From NCBI GenBank assembly GCA_000432335.1, contig HF995347.1:2544-29514 (forward strand): a stretch of 26,971 bases of DNA, given 5' to 3'. Position 1 is the stretch's first letter; every line of letters begins with the position of its first letter. Source of the DNA: Firmicutes bacterium CAG:646 (GTDB lineage: Bacteria; Bacillota; Clostridia; Lachnospirales; Lachnospiraceae). The notes beneath the pieces were generated by a model. That model ran no database searches. It was not told the origin of the DNA and worked only from the letters and a program-made list of their open reading frames with translations. Of the stretch, positions 5,882-14,597 are shown piece after piece. Position numbers and translations under genes: made by a program.

Positions 5882-8242
5882 TTATTCTCCCGCTGCTTCA
5901 AAGGTGATCGTCACCTTAAACAAATCTCCATCCAGATAGATATCAAAAGTTCCCTGCTGCAGCCGGACCAGATTCTGAGCAATGGAAAGCCCCAGACCGC
6001 TTCCTTCTGTACTTCTGGATACGTCTCCCCGAATGAACCGTTCTGTCAGCTCTTCTGCCTTAATATTTAATGGTCTCTCAGAAATGTTCTTTATTTCAAA
6101 AACTATTCTGCATCCTATTTTCCGCACTTCCACATAGACTCTCGTATCCGGCATCGCGTATTTTGCCACATTATTGTACAGATTTTCCACGACACGCCAC
6201 ATTCTCCTGCCATCTGCCATGATGATCATGGGTTCTTCTGGAATCTTGCATACGATTTCCAATCCCCGGGCGCGGAACTTTTCTTCAAATTCCCCATTCG
6301 TCTGCCATACCAGTTCTCCAAAACGAATCGGCTGCATATCAAGAACCACATTGCCGGAACTGATCTTGGACGCTTCCACCAGATCTTCCGTAAGCTGCTT
6401 TAATCTCTGAGATTTACTGTCCAGAATATCAATATACCCTTTAATCTTCGGGTCCTGTATATTCTCTCTCTTCAAAAGATCCACATAGTTGATAATAGAT
6501 GTAAGAGGCGTCTTAATATCATGAGATACATTTGTAATCAAATCAGCCTTCAGCCGTTCGCTTTTCAGTGTTTCTTTTACTGCATTCTGCAGTCCGTCAC
6601 CTACATGATTGACCGCCTCTGCCATTTCTTTGTTATCACCGATCAACTCTTTCTCATCAATCTTAAAATCCAGTTCTCCACTGGCAATTCTTGCCAACCC
6701 ATCCCGGATTACCTGCCGTCCTGCATTTTCCCGAATCAGATACAACAGTACGATACCGTCTGCCAGAAGAGCCACCAAAAGACCAAAGCCGGACATCGCC
6801 ATAACAAAGAGCACATTTCCCAAAACCAGAAGGATAAATGCAGTAATCATCCGACCAGAAGTTTTTCTCGCCATATAGACATTCTTACAGCTCTGGATAA
6901 TGGTACGGATCAGACTGGTCTTCCACACGATATGACCTTTCATCCTTCTTACTATACTTAAGTAAGCCCATAATATCACGGCGCTAAACAGCATTTCTCC
7001 TGCGCCCAGCAACGCATAAATATAAACTTCCCATGCTTCTCCATTTTCCAGCGCCGGAATCACCATCGTAACCATGAGCACCAGACTGACGAGCCCTGCG
7101 GTTACTGCCACCTCTGTAGGGACCTTATCACTGCCTCTTAAGTGAAGTTCTCTGTCCTGCCGAACCCTGCCGGTCTGAACCGATAACAAAATCACCATCA
7201 AAATCCCAAGAACTAAACTTACTCCACTGCAGAGCAAAAATACATTTCCCCACTGGGAATACTGAGCAAAATATTTATGACTGTAGAAAATCTCATCATC
7301 CATCGGATATTCTGCATTCAGCATCAACGTAAGCTTTTCATTCTGCCCCACAATACAGTTGTAACTGAAATAATTTCTCAGATACTCTTCTGCATCGCTG
7401 TTATTTTTCATTTTGTACTCTGTAAAAGTTCCATTCTTTCTTTCCGCCTGGAAAAAGAGTTTTTTCTCCATTCCTTCAATGGCATCTGGGGAAAATCCTT
7501 TTTCCCATCCCGGCACGTTCGTGTAAAATACTCCTTCATCCAGATCTTCCACTACAAACATCACATTACTCTGATGTTCCATGGGATCAAAATATGCAAA
7601 ATAATGCTCTAACTGCTGAGCCGCGCTGACCAGATCTTTATACAGGTCAATCAAAGATACGGTATCAGGGTTTTGCATAGCGTAATCCGCAAGATATTCC
7701 CCTGCCTGTGTTTTCACGGCTTCATTTTCTTTTCTCTTACTGTACAGATACTGAAAACTTCCGGAAAATTCTGCCATCTCGTCAGAATATTCTCCTACCT
7801 CTCCCTCATCGTAATATCCGTACTGAACTTCTGTGATATCCTCCTGAAGGAGCTCGATATAATCGTTTTCCAGCATTTTCTGGAGATCTTTTACCTTATA
7901 GGTTGTGTTTGGATTCTGATCCTTTTCATCAGCTTTCAAATTTGTAATATCCACTGTTTTCTCCGGATCAATCTCTCCATCGGTAAAGAAAGGTTTTCCC
8001 AGCTGAACCGATGATGCCAGATCCATGATTGTTTTTGCCACTTTGCTTCCGCACTGATACGTTTCTTCGTAAGTAACGGTGCTTCCCCTTCCAAAATTTT
8101 CCATGCGCATACCATTGTTCAAAAGCCCTGCCAACAAAAGTCCTGCAATGGAAAATACTCCCACGCACAGAAAAAATACTACGATAAAGGCAATTTTTAA
8201 TCCCTTAGAATAAAAGAGACCTCTCTGTTTTTTTTCTTCCAT
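5882..8242 (-). CDS. Membrane sensor histidine kinase with an extended multi-TM region
   Basis: A 786-residue kinase that should autophosphorylate and signal to the regulator encoded just upstream. A first membrane segment (about 15-40) is followed by a sensor region of about 280 residues outside the cell, then by four to six further membrane segments (about 333-355, 376-396, 405-431 and 464-503). A HAMP-like linker (about 505-560) leads to the H-box NVSHDIKTPLTSIINY with His574. The ATP-binding domain has N-box ENLYNNVAKY (about 686-695) and G-box EGSGLGLSIAQNL (about 746-758). Most OmpR-partner kinases have only two membrane segments and 350-600 residues, so the N-terminal half is unusual. 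The ATG follows CAGGAGG and lies 18 bases after the regulator's stop. The stimulus is unknown and no obvious target gene is adjacent. Confidence 0.92.
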   Translation of the reverse strand: MEEKKQRGLFYSKGLKIAFIVVFFLCVGVFSIAGLLLAGLLNNGMRMENFGRGSTVTYEETYQCGSKVAKTIMDLASSVQLGKPFFTDGEIDPEKTVDITNLKADEKDQNPNTTYKVKDLQKMLENDYIELLQEDITEVQYGYYDEGEVGEYSDEMAEFSGSFQYLYSKRKENEAVKTQAGEYLADYAMQNPDTVSLIDLYKDLVSAAQQLEHYFAYFDPMEHQSNVMFVVEDLDEGVFYTNVPGWEKGFSPDAIEGMEKKLFFQAERKNGTFTEYKMKNNSDAEEYLRNYFSYNCIVGQNEKLTLMLNAEYPMDDEIFYSHKYFAQYSQWGNVFLLCSGVSLVLGILMVILLSVQTGRVRQDRELHLRGSDKVPTEVAVTAGLVSLVLMVTMVIPALENGEAWEVYIYALLGAGEMLFSAVILWAYLSIVRRMKGHIVWKTSLIRTIIQSCKNVYMARKTSGRMITAFILLVLGNVLFVMAMSGFGLLVALLADGIVLLYLIRENAGRQVIRDGLARIASGELDFKIDEKELIGDNKEMAEAVNHVGDGLQNAVKETLKSERLKADLITNVSHDIKTPLTSIINYVDLLKRENIQDPKIKGYIDILDSKSQRLKQLTEDLVEASKISSGNVVLDMQPIRFGELVWQTNGEFEEKFRARGLEIVCKIPEEPMIIMADGRRMWRVVENLYNNVAKYAMPDTRVYVEVRKIGCRIVFEIKNISERPLNIKAEELTERFIRGDVSRSTEGSGLGLSIAQNLVRLQQGTFDIYLDGDLFKVTITFEAAGE

Positions 8243-8260
8243 AATAACCTCCTGTGGGGG

Positions 8261-8956
8261 TTATATCTTTTCTATCTTATATCCGATTCCCCATACCACT
8301 TTCAGATATCGGGGCTCTCTGGGATTGATCTCGATCTTCTCCCGGATATGGCGGGTATGCACTGCCACCGTATTATCCGCTCCTATCGCTTCTTCATTCC
8401 AGATACTTTCATAGATCTGCTCAATAGAAAAAACTTTCCCCTGATTCTTTATCAACAATAATAAAATATTGTATTCTATTGGAGTCAGCTTCACGCTCTC
8501 CCCATCCACAGTCACCGTCTTCAGATCGTCGTTTACCGACAATCCTCCGCAGGTATAGATTGCCTGCACCTCTGCCGCCGGCATATTACCTAATTTTGTG
8601 TAACGGCGAAGCTGGGATTTTACCCGGGCAATCAGTTCTAACGGATTAAAGGGTTTCGTAATATAATCATCAGCTCCGATATTCAGTCCTAAAATCTTAT
8701 CCACATCCTCTGATTTTGCTGACAGGATGATAATCGGTATGCTGCTGTATTCTCGTATCTTTCTGGTGGCGCGAATCCCATCCAGATTCGGCATCATCAC
8801 ATCGATCAATAACAGGTGAACTTCCTCCTGCTTCATAATCTGTATAGCCTGAAGACCATCATAAGCTTTTAATATACGGTATCCTTCCTGAGAAAGATAA
8901 ATATCAATGGCGTCTACAATTTCTTTGTCATCATCACATACTAAAATATTTAACAT
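8261..8956 (-). CDS. OmpR/PhoB-family response regulator
   Basis: A 231-residue two-component regulator. The receiver domain shows the acidic pocket CDDD (7-10), phospho-acceptor Asp52 in LIDVMMPNLDG, the SAKS switch region near 79-82 and Lys101 in TKPFNP. The C-terminal winged helix ends VAVHTRHIREKIEINPREP, then RYLKVVWGIGYKIE, typical of OmpR/PhoB DNA-binding domains. An upstream ATG at 8986 gives ten more residues. The ATG at 8956 is better placed after GCGAGGTG and starts with the usual MLNILVCDDD. The kinase gene follows after 18 bases, so the pair forms an operon. Promoter-like dyads lie upstream in the spacer shared with the sugar-isomerase gene. Target genes are unknown. Confidence 0.94.
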   Translation of the reverse strand: MLNILVCDDDKEIVDAIDIYLSQEGYRILKAYDGLQAIQIMKQEEVHLLLIDVMMPNLDGIRATRKIREYSSIPIIILSAKSEDVDKILGLNIGADDYITKPFNPLELIARVKSQLRRYTKLGNMPAAEVQAIYTCGGLSVNDDLKTVTVDGESVKLTPIEYNILLLLIKNQGKVFSIEQIYESIWNEEAIGADNTVAVHTRHIREKIEINPREPRYLKVVWGIGYKIEKI

Positions 8957-9247
8957 TTTCATCACCTCGCTTTCCATTATAACCAAAAGCCGTGAGCAAA
9001 GCCAGCCCTTTCTTTCATTGCTCCCTTATCATAACAGGCAAATCTTTAGGACTGGCTGGGAAATATCTTAAGATTTATTAAATTATAGAGATATAAATAT
9101 CCTCTGAAATTTATAGTTTTATCCATTGTCTTTTCCCTGTTTCTGTGCTATCGTCAACCTGAATTGATATGACTGTTTCGGTCTGCTGACCGATTCCCAA
9201 ATAGTCTGACAGTAACTACAAAATCTGTATAAAAAGGAGATATCAAT
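8957..9247. promoter_or_regulatory. Divergent control region between the two-component operon and the sugar-isomerase gene
   Basis: For the minus-strand operon, a perfect TATAAT -10 lies at 9082-9087. A dyad, AGAGATAT paired with ATATCCTCT (9087-9105), sits just upstream of it, and a perfect ATCTTAAGAT palindrome (9065-9074) sits at the start region. The roughly 120-base leader contains mutually exclusive pairings: CCAGCC with GGCTGG, or GAGCAA with TTGCTC. For the plus-strand gene, TTGTCT (9126-9131) and TATCGT (9149-9154) are 17 bases apart. Its leader holds a nested hairpin with CGGTC/GACCG (9179-9183/9188-9192) inside ACTGT/ACAGT (9172-9176/9209-9213). The -10 for the operon is convincing and the rest is tentative. 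Confidence 0.5.
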
Positions 9248-10147
9248 ATGGATAAATTAGAGCTGGCGATTGCCACAGATTATTCTGGAGAAAGTTCCAG
9301 GACAGAAGATCTGGAACATATTTTAAAAATGGTTTCTCAGGCAGGTTTCACTCATATTCACTGGTGCCATGAGTGGGATGGAGACTACACCTACTCCACC
9401 TATGAAATGCAGCAGATCCGGGAGTGGATGGACAAGTATAACCTGAAAGCAAAATCTCTCCATGCCACCATCGGAACCGACCGGGACGTATTTACTCTCT
9501 GCGGAAATTATCGGAGAGACTTTACCGCTGACTGCGAATACAACAGAAAAGCCGGTGTAGAACTGATCAAGAACCGTGTGGATCTGGCGTCTGTTATGGG
9601 AACTTCCGAGATTGTTCTTCACCTGTACGTTCCTTACAAGACACTGGAAAAAGAACCGGAGCGCAAAGCAAAATTCTATGAAAATGTTAAGAAATCCATG
9701 GATGAGCTGCAGCCCTACTGTCTGGAAAAAGGAGTACGCATCTGCATGGAAAATCTTTTCGATATGCCAATGGAATATATGGAAGAACAGTGGGATTGGT
9801 TTCTGGCTAATTACCCGAAGGAATTTCTGGGATTCTGTCTGGATTCCGGACACGCCAATATGCTGTGGGGCGCAGATATGATAAGAATCATCCGCAAATA
9901 TGGCGAAAGAATCTATTCTGTACACCTTCACGACAACCCTGGCAATGCTGATTCCCATGACATTCCGGGAATGGGAAATATTAACTGGGAAGAAACCATG
10001 GCTGCCCTGGCTGCTTCTGCTTATGAACTGCCGCTGACTATGGAACTGAGCTGCCATATGGACAGTGAAGAAGCATTCCTGAAAGAAGCTTATAAGAAAG
10101 GCGCATGGATTACAGAATTGTACCAGAATGCCCTTTTGAACAACTAA
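9248..10147 (+). CDS. Sugar phosphate isomerase/epimerase-family protein (xylose-isomerase-like TIM barrel)
   Basis: A 299-residue cytoplasmic protein of the AP-endonuclease-2/xylose-isomerase-like TIM-barrel family, which includes IolE, IolI, hydroxypyruvate isomerase and ketose 3-epimerases. The expected metal and catalytic residues are visible: Glu168 in RICMENL, Asp199 and His202 in CLDSGHAN, His226-Leu-His228-Asp229 in SVHLHDN, and Glu266 in LTMELS. The HDIPGMGNINWEE segment near 237-249 is typical of the sugar-epimerase branch. It is neither clearly IolE nor IolI by its N-terminus, so the substrate stays open. The ATG follows AAAGGAGA by 6 bases. It is transcribed alone and converges on the beta-galactosidase gene across a shared terminator. 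Confidence 0.87.
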   Translation: MDKLELAIATDYSGESSRTEDLEHILKMVSQAGFTHIHWCHEWDGDYTYSTYEMQQIREWMDKYNLKAKSLHATIGTDRDVFTLCGNYRRDFTADCEYNRKAGVELIKNRVDLASVMGTSEIVLHLYVPYKTLEKEPERKAKFYENVKKSMDELQPYCLEKGVRICMENLFDMPMEYMEEQWDWFLANYPKEFLGFCLDSGHANMLWGADMIRIIRKYGERIYSVHLHDNPGNADSHDIPGMGNINWEETMAALAASAYELPLTMELSCHMDSEEAFLKEAYKKGAWITELYQNALLNN

Positions 10148-10164
10148 AAGTGTCACTCTTTTTT

Positions 10165-10207
10165 AAAAATGTCACCATTTTTTTGCCGAAAAAATGGTGA
10201 CATTTTT
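10165..10207. terminator. Bidirectional terminator with 19-bp perfect stem
   Basis: Arms 10165-10183 and 10189-10207 pair without a mismatch around the 5-base loop TGCCG. The core is TGTCACCA/TGGTGACA, flanked by A and T runs, so it can terminate both the sugar-isomerase gene (+) and the beta-galactosidase gene (-) that converge on it. The arm AAAAATGTCACCA matches the motif of the 4146-4418 element. A partial copy (GTGTCACTCTTTTTT) precedes it at about 10150. Confidence 0.8.
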
Positions 10208-10274
10208 TCAGAAATTACTATTTTGTATTATGACCCGCTCCAATATGAGGGAACTGTATGCCAGTACCATGCGT

Positions 10275-13200
10275 TTAGCGCTGACCGAAGCGTAATCTCT
10301 CATGAGCAATCTGTTTATCTGACATTTCTTTGTTATTAAATGGCGTCACCCTGAAGTTAATGGTGAACGGTTCGTTTTTCGCTCTGTATTTGTCCAACTG
10401 CCACTGTCCGCAGGAATAGGAGCCCAACGCATTCTGCTTGTAGTCGATGCTAAATACTACATAATCCCTTTTTACCAGATCGCAGGTGTGTTTTGCAACG
10501 TCCAGATCTTTTTCTTCATAGAAAGATGCGCTGAAGTTAAAGCTGTCTTCGGTAGACGCTACCAGTCCCATACCTCTGTCGTTGGTAAGAGATACCCACT
10601 TGCAGTCCATATGGTTTCCATTTGCCTGAGGCACTACATAGTTCGTAAATAATCCGTCTACTGTGTTTTCATAAACACCCATCAATCCGGTCTCTTTAGA
10701 ATCAGAATAGTTTTCTCTCGGTCCCCGTCCAAAGTAACGTACATTTTCCATGGATTCGTCCAGATGCATGGTTACGCCAATTCTCGGGAACATATCCGGA
10801 GCGCATCCCAGTTTTCCGCCCATCGCCATATTTGCAGAGGAGCCATTTGCAGACATCGTTGCTCCTGTATCTTCCAATTTTCCTGCCGGAATACCGGATA
10901 CGCGGATCAATACGTCTCCTGTCGGGCATACCACATATTCATACGTTGTGTCAAAATGCCATGCGCTGTTGGTTGTTCCATTGATAGTCTTTACGGTCAT
11001 CTTCAGAAAATGTCCGTCTTCTTCGTAGTGAATATCCATCACCACTTCATGCTCCAGATGAAGGAAATATACCTTCTTCAGCTGATCGATAATTTCCATA
11101 TCATTACTGATCGGCGCTCTCCAAAGCGTCAGCCTCGGTCCCTTGCTCATGATTTCCATTCCGTCACGAACAACACCGATAATATTTCCACGCACCAGAT
11201 CGAAGTCCACATAGAAGTTTGCTCCTTCTGCCCGAAGAGTGGTATGGTTCTTTGTTACCTTCAAGGTTCCTTCTGGAATACATTCGATTCCCTCTTTGTA
11301 TACAGGCAATTTAAACTGTGCGGTTGCCAGTTCATGTCCCGCTGGAGCGTACGGTGTGGTTTCTTTTAACTGATAAGAAATATTCACATAATATTCTGCG
11401 CCGGGCACTGGCTGAATCGAACTCAGATCGTAAGGAATCGTAAGTTCTTTAGAGGTTCTTGCCGGAATAGACGGCAGATCCATGCTTCCGCTGAAAATCA
11501 TCACATCATCTTCCATGATATTATATACCATACGGAACTGATCCAGATCTGCAAAATCATAACGACTCAAAAGGCAGATGATACCTTTTTCCAGATCTAC
11601 TTCTGTGGTAGTGATAGGTTCTACTACTTTCTTATATTCATACAGTCCCGGTGAAGGCGTACGATCCGGCATCAACATTCCATCGATACAGAAGTCTTTA
11701 TTGCTGGGATCATCCCCAAAATCTCCGCCGTAACGGTAGTATTTTTCTCCATCCTCTGTATAACTTTCGATACCATGGTCAAACCACTCCCAGATAAAGC
11801 CTCCCTGAAGTTTATCATGAGCATAGAACAGATCCTGATACTCTTTCAGGTTTCCCGGACCGTTACCCATAGCATGGCAGTATTCACACAGCAGATGCGG
11901 ATGTTTGCTGTTCTCAATAATATCTTTCATCAGGAACGGTTTTGCCGGATTTTCCAGCCAGGTATACATAGTGGAATAGACGTCTGCATATTCCATATCA
12001 AAGTCGCCCTCGTAATGTACCAGACGAGTAGAATCCATCTTATGAGCCACCTCTGTCATTTTAAAGAAGTTGCATCCGGAAGAAGATTCATTTCCCAGAG
12101 ACCACATCAGAATACAGGGATAGTTCTTATCTCTCTCGATCATACGCACCATACGGGACACATAAGCCAGCTCCCAGGCAGGATCATCAGAAATCCAGGA
12201 ATAATTACCTGTCAACTCAAATCCATGACATTCCAGATCGGTCTCATCGATCACATACATACCATACTGATCGCAGAGATCGTACAGATAGTAGGAATCT
12301 GGATAATGACAGGTACGGATCGCATTTACATTAAACTGCTTCATCAGGATAATGTCTTTTTCAATCTCTTCTTTTGCCACCACGCGGCCATTTCTCGGAT
12401 TGTAATCGTGACGGTTCATCCCCTTAAATTTGATCGCCACACCATTTACCAGGAAGCTATCGCCATTCAGACGGATGTTTCTAAACCCTACATTCTGAGG
12501 GATCACCTCAAGCACCTCTCCGTCCTTTTCCACAGTCATAAGCATTTTATAAAGATACGGCGTCTCTGCTGTCCAGTGTTTTACCCCTTTTACAACAGCT
12601 TTAAAATTCACTTCCATTCCTTCGGAGGAAACGGTCTCCTTCAACACCAAAGCGCCTTTTGCATCCAACAATTCAAAGGTTACCTGTACCGGTTCCGCCC
12701 GGCGCAAAGCCGCCTTTACGCAAAGCATACCATCCGTGTAGGTATCATCCAGATCTGCCTCCACTTTATAGTCATTGATACCATTTTTGGGCACTCCGAT
12801 CAGCTCTACATCACGGAAAATACCACTCTCCCACCACATATCCTGATCTTCCAGATAAGTTCCGTCAGACCACTGATAGACGCGTACTGTGATATCATTT
12901 TCTTCTCCCACACGCACCAGATCTGTAATATCAAATTCCGCTTCATTTCTGGCGCCTTTGCTGTAACCCACTTCCTGACCATTGATCCACAGATGGTACG
13001 CCGAATCCACGCCGCAGAAACGGATGATGATCTGTTTTCCTGCAAAACTATTTTCCACATAGAAAGTACGTTTGTAAATACCTGTAGGATTTTCTGTAGG
13101 TACATAAGGGGGATTGATTGGGAAGTTGTACCACTGATCAGAATAATGCATCTTCCCGTAGCCTTGCAGCTGCCAGTTACCCGGTACCGTGATATCATCC

Positions 13201-13418
13201 ATGGAAGTGGTGTCAAAACCACTTTCATAGAAACCTTCCGGACTGTATTCCGGAGCGTCTAAAAACATAAATTTCCATACGCCGTTCAGATTCTTAAACG
13301 CATGGGTATAACGATTGCTTCTAAGCAAAGCTTTTTCCCTATCAGGGAAGGTAAGAAAATGCGCTCTTGCCGGCATTCTGTTGATTCCGTCCACTTGATG
13401 ATTTTCCCAGATTTTCAT
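10275..13418 (-). CDS. lacZ: Beta-galactosidase, glycoside hydrolase family 2 (LacZ type)
   Basis: A 1047-residue enzyme that splits terminal beta-galactosides such as lactose. The order is that of LacZ: sugar-binding jelly roll (PGNWQLQGYG near 79; PTGIYKRTF near 111), Ig-like domains, TIM barrel and C-terminal beta-sandwich. In the barrel I see FKGMNRHDYNPRNGR, the acid/base Glu444 in WSLGNESSSG and the nucleophile Glu512 in LLCEYCHAMGNGPGN. There is no signal peptide, so it is cytoplasmic and probably acts on imported oligosaccharides. A longer frame starts at 13448, but AAGGAGGAGCACT directly precedes the ATG at 13418, which I prefer. It is a single-gene unit divergent from the EamA transporter gene. 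No lac permease is adjacent. Activity on other beta-galactosides or galactans is possible. Confidence 0.95.
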   Translation of the reverse strand: MKIWENHQVDGINRMPARAHFLTFPDREKALLRSNRYTHAFKNLNGVWKFMFLDAPEYSPEGFYESGFDTTSMDDITVPGNWQLQGYGKMHYSDQWYNFPINPPYVPTENPTGIYKRTFYVENSFAGKQIIIRFCGVDSAYHLWINGQEVGYSKGARNEAEFDITDLVRVGEENDITVRVYQWSDGTYLEDQDMWWESGIFRDVELIGVPKNGINDYKVEADLDDTYTDGMLCVKAALRRAEPVQVTFELLDAKGALVLKETVSSEGMEVNFKAVVKGVKHWTAETPYLYKMLMTVEKDGEVLEVIPQNVGFRNIRLNGDSFLVNGVAIKFKGMNRHDYNPRNGRVVAKEEIEKDIILMKQFNVNAIRTCHYPDSYYLYDLCDQYGMYVIDETDLECHGFELTGNYSWISDDPAWELAYVSRMVRMIERDKNYPCILMWSLGNESSSGCNFFKMTEVAHKMDSTRLVHYEGDFDMEYADVYSTMYTWLENPAKPFLMKDIIENSKHPHLLCEYCHAMGNGPGNLKEYQDLFYAHDKLQGGFIWEWFDHGIESYTEDGEKYYRYGGDFGDDPSNKDFCIDGMLMPDRTPSPGLYEYKKVVEPITTTEVDLEKGIICLLSRYDFADLDQFRMVYNIMEDDVMIFSGSMDLPSIPARTSKELTIPYDLSSIQPVPGAEYYVNISYQLKETTPYAPAGHELATAQFKLPVYKEGIECIPEGTLKVTKNHTTLRAEGANFYVDFDLVRGNIIGVVRDGMEIMSKGPRLTLWRAPISNDMEIIDQLKKVYFLHLEHEVVMDIHYEEDGHFLKMTVKTINGTTNSAWHFDTTYEYVVCPTGDVLIRVSGIPAGKLEDTGATMSANGSSANMAMGGKLGCAPDMFPRIGVTMHLDESMENVRYFGRGPRENYSDSKETGLMGVYENTVDGLFTNYVVPQANGNHMDCKWVSLTNDRGMGLVASTEDSFNFSASFYEEKDLDVAKHTCDLVKRDYVVFSIDYKQNALGSYSCGQWQLDKYRAKNEPFTINFRVTPFNNKEMSDKQIAHERLRFGQR

Positions 13419-13530
13419 AGTGCTCCTCCTTGCTTTTTTAACGTTCATCGGATAATTTTATTGTAACACCCTCTCTGAAATGTTTCTACATCTGTATGAA
13501 TATAACTCTTTCTTTTCTTAAAATAATACT

Positions 13531-13563
13531 AAAATAGCTTTTTTGAAAAAAGTATACTTTCTC
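13531..13563. repeat. 33-bp repeat joining both ends of the 4146-4418 element
   Basis: The left half AAAATAGCTTTTTT (13531-13544) matches 4146-4159, and the right half AAAAAAGTATACTTTCTC (13546-13563) matches 4401-4418 exactly, with one G between. It contains the perfect 12-bp palindrome AAAGTATACTTT and a CTTTTTT-G-AAAAAAG hairpin. It lies in the spacer between lacZ and the EamA transporter gene, just upstream of the latter's promoter. Confidence 0.55.
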
Positions 13564-13588
13564 GCCGCTGCAATCTAACCGATGTGTG

Positions 13589-13618
13589 TTGACGTTACCG
13601 TCCTGCAAACGCTATAAT
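13589..13618 (+). promoter_or_regulatory. Sigma-A promoter of the EamA transporter gene
   Basis: TTGACG at 13589-13594 and a perfect TATAAT at 13613-13618 are 18 bases apart. Transcription would start near 13625, leaving a leader of about 60 nt. A sequence with one mismatch to the catabolite-response (cre) consensus, TGCAAACGCTATAA (13604-13617), overlaps spacer and -10. Control by CcpA there is only a possibility. Confidence 0.7.
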
Positions 13619-13683
13619 GAAGAAACAGGTTTTCGCTTATATATAAATACTTGCTTCAAATAAAATATGAAAGGACAAACAAC

Positions 13684-14586
13684 ATGCAAAAAGTAAAAAT
13701 CAGAAATTCTCTCCTTCTCCTGCTCACCGCCACAATCTGGGGCACTGCCTTTGTGGCGCAAAGCGTGGGTATGGACTATGTGGAGCCATTTACCTTCAAT
13801 ATGGTGCGCAGCCTGCTGGGCGGTCTGGTTCTTATACCCTGTATTCTTGTTCTGAACAAATTCTTCCCACGAAATGTAGAGAAGGCAAATCCTGCCCGAA
13901 ACACCGCCTCCCGAAAGCTGCTCTGGCAAGGAGGAATTTCCTGTGGATTGCTTCTTGCCTTTGCCACCGGCTTTCAGCAGATCGGTATTCAATACACCAC
14001 CGTGGGACGCGCCGGATTCATCACCGCCTGCTATATCATTATCGTACCTGTGATCGGACTTATTTTTCTTCATAAAAAATGCCGCTCCACAATCTGGGCG
14101 GCGGTAGTTCTGGCTCTGATCGGCCTGTATCTGCTCTGTATCACTGACGGATTTGCTATCGGTAAAGGAGATTTTTACATATTTGTCTGTTCTCTTTTAT
14201 TTTCTCTGCATATTCTGGTGATTGATCATTTTTCCCCTCTGGTGGACGGAATCAAGATGTCCTGCATTCAGTTTTTTGTATGCAGCGCTGTATCTTCCAT
14301 TTTTGCCTTTACACTGGAAAATCCCAGCCTGCATAACATTTTCATGGCATGGGGACCTCTGCTCTATGCGGGAATCCTTTCCTGCGGTATCGCCTATACC
14401 TTGCAGATTGTGGGACAGAAAAATCTCAATCCTACTGTCGCTTCCCTGATCCTCAGTATGGAATCCTGCATCTCCGTACTGGCAGGGTGGCTGCTCCTAG
14501 GACAGAAACTGACAGTAAGAGAAATGTCCGGATGCGTTTTGATGTTTATAGCGATTATTCTGGCGCAGCTGCCAGAGAAACAATAA
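13684..14586 (+). CDS. EamA/DMT-superfamily transporter
   Basis: A 300-residue inner-membrane protein with about ten hydrophobic helices arranged as two EamA repeats (about 6-145 and 155-292). It begins with the typical LLLLLTATIWGTAFVAQSVG, and the second repeat contains YAGILSCGIAYTLQIVGQKN and LILSMESCISVLAGWLLLGQ. Family members export or import amino acids, drugs, nucleotide-sugars or other metabolites, and the substrate cannot be read from sequence. An upstream ATG at 13651 is in frame, but GAAAGGACAAACAAC places the start at 13684. It is a single-gene unit with its own strong promoter, divergent from lacZ and convergent with iolB. Confidence 0.92.
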   Translation: MQKVKIRNSLLLLLTATIWGTAFVAQSVGMDYVEPFTFNMVRSLLGGLVLIPCILVLNKFFPRNVEKANPARNTASRKLLWQGGISCGLLLAFATGFQQIGIQYTTVGRAGFITACYIIIVPVIGLIFLHKKCRSTIWAAVVLALIGLYLLCITDGFAIGKGDFYIFVCSLLFSLHILVIDHFSPLVDGIKMSCIQFFVCSAVSSIFAFTLENPSLHNIFMAWGPLLYAGILSCGIAYTLQIVGQKNLNPTVASLILSMESCISVLAGWLLLGQKLTVREMSGCVLMFIAIILAQLPEKQ

Positions 14587-14597
14587 ATTCCATATCA

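Noticed and set aside
9248..10147. Sugar-isomerase-like gene as iolE or iolI
   Set aside because: It shares the TIM-barrel metal residues, but the N-terminal half does not look like IolE or IolI and the gene is away from the iol operons, so no symbol is given.
9323..10156. Minus-strand open frame of 277 codons opposite the sugar isomerase gene
   Set aside because: Antisense shadow. The plus strand has a good start site and all metal-binding motifs of the TIM-barrel family.
11775..13262. Plus-strand open frame of 495 codons opposite the beta-galactosidase gene
   Set aside because: It is the antisense of a clear GH2 gene, its translation has no recognisable domain and is rich in His, Ile and Cys as antisense frames are, and no ribosome binding site precedes it.
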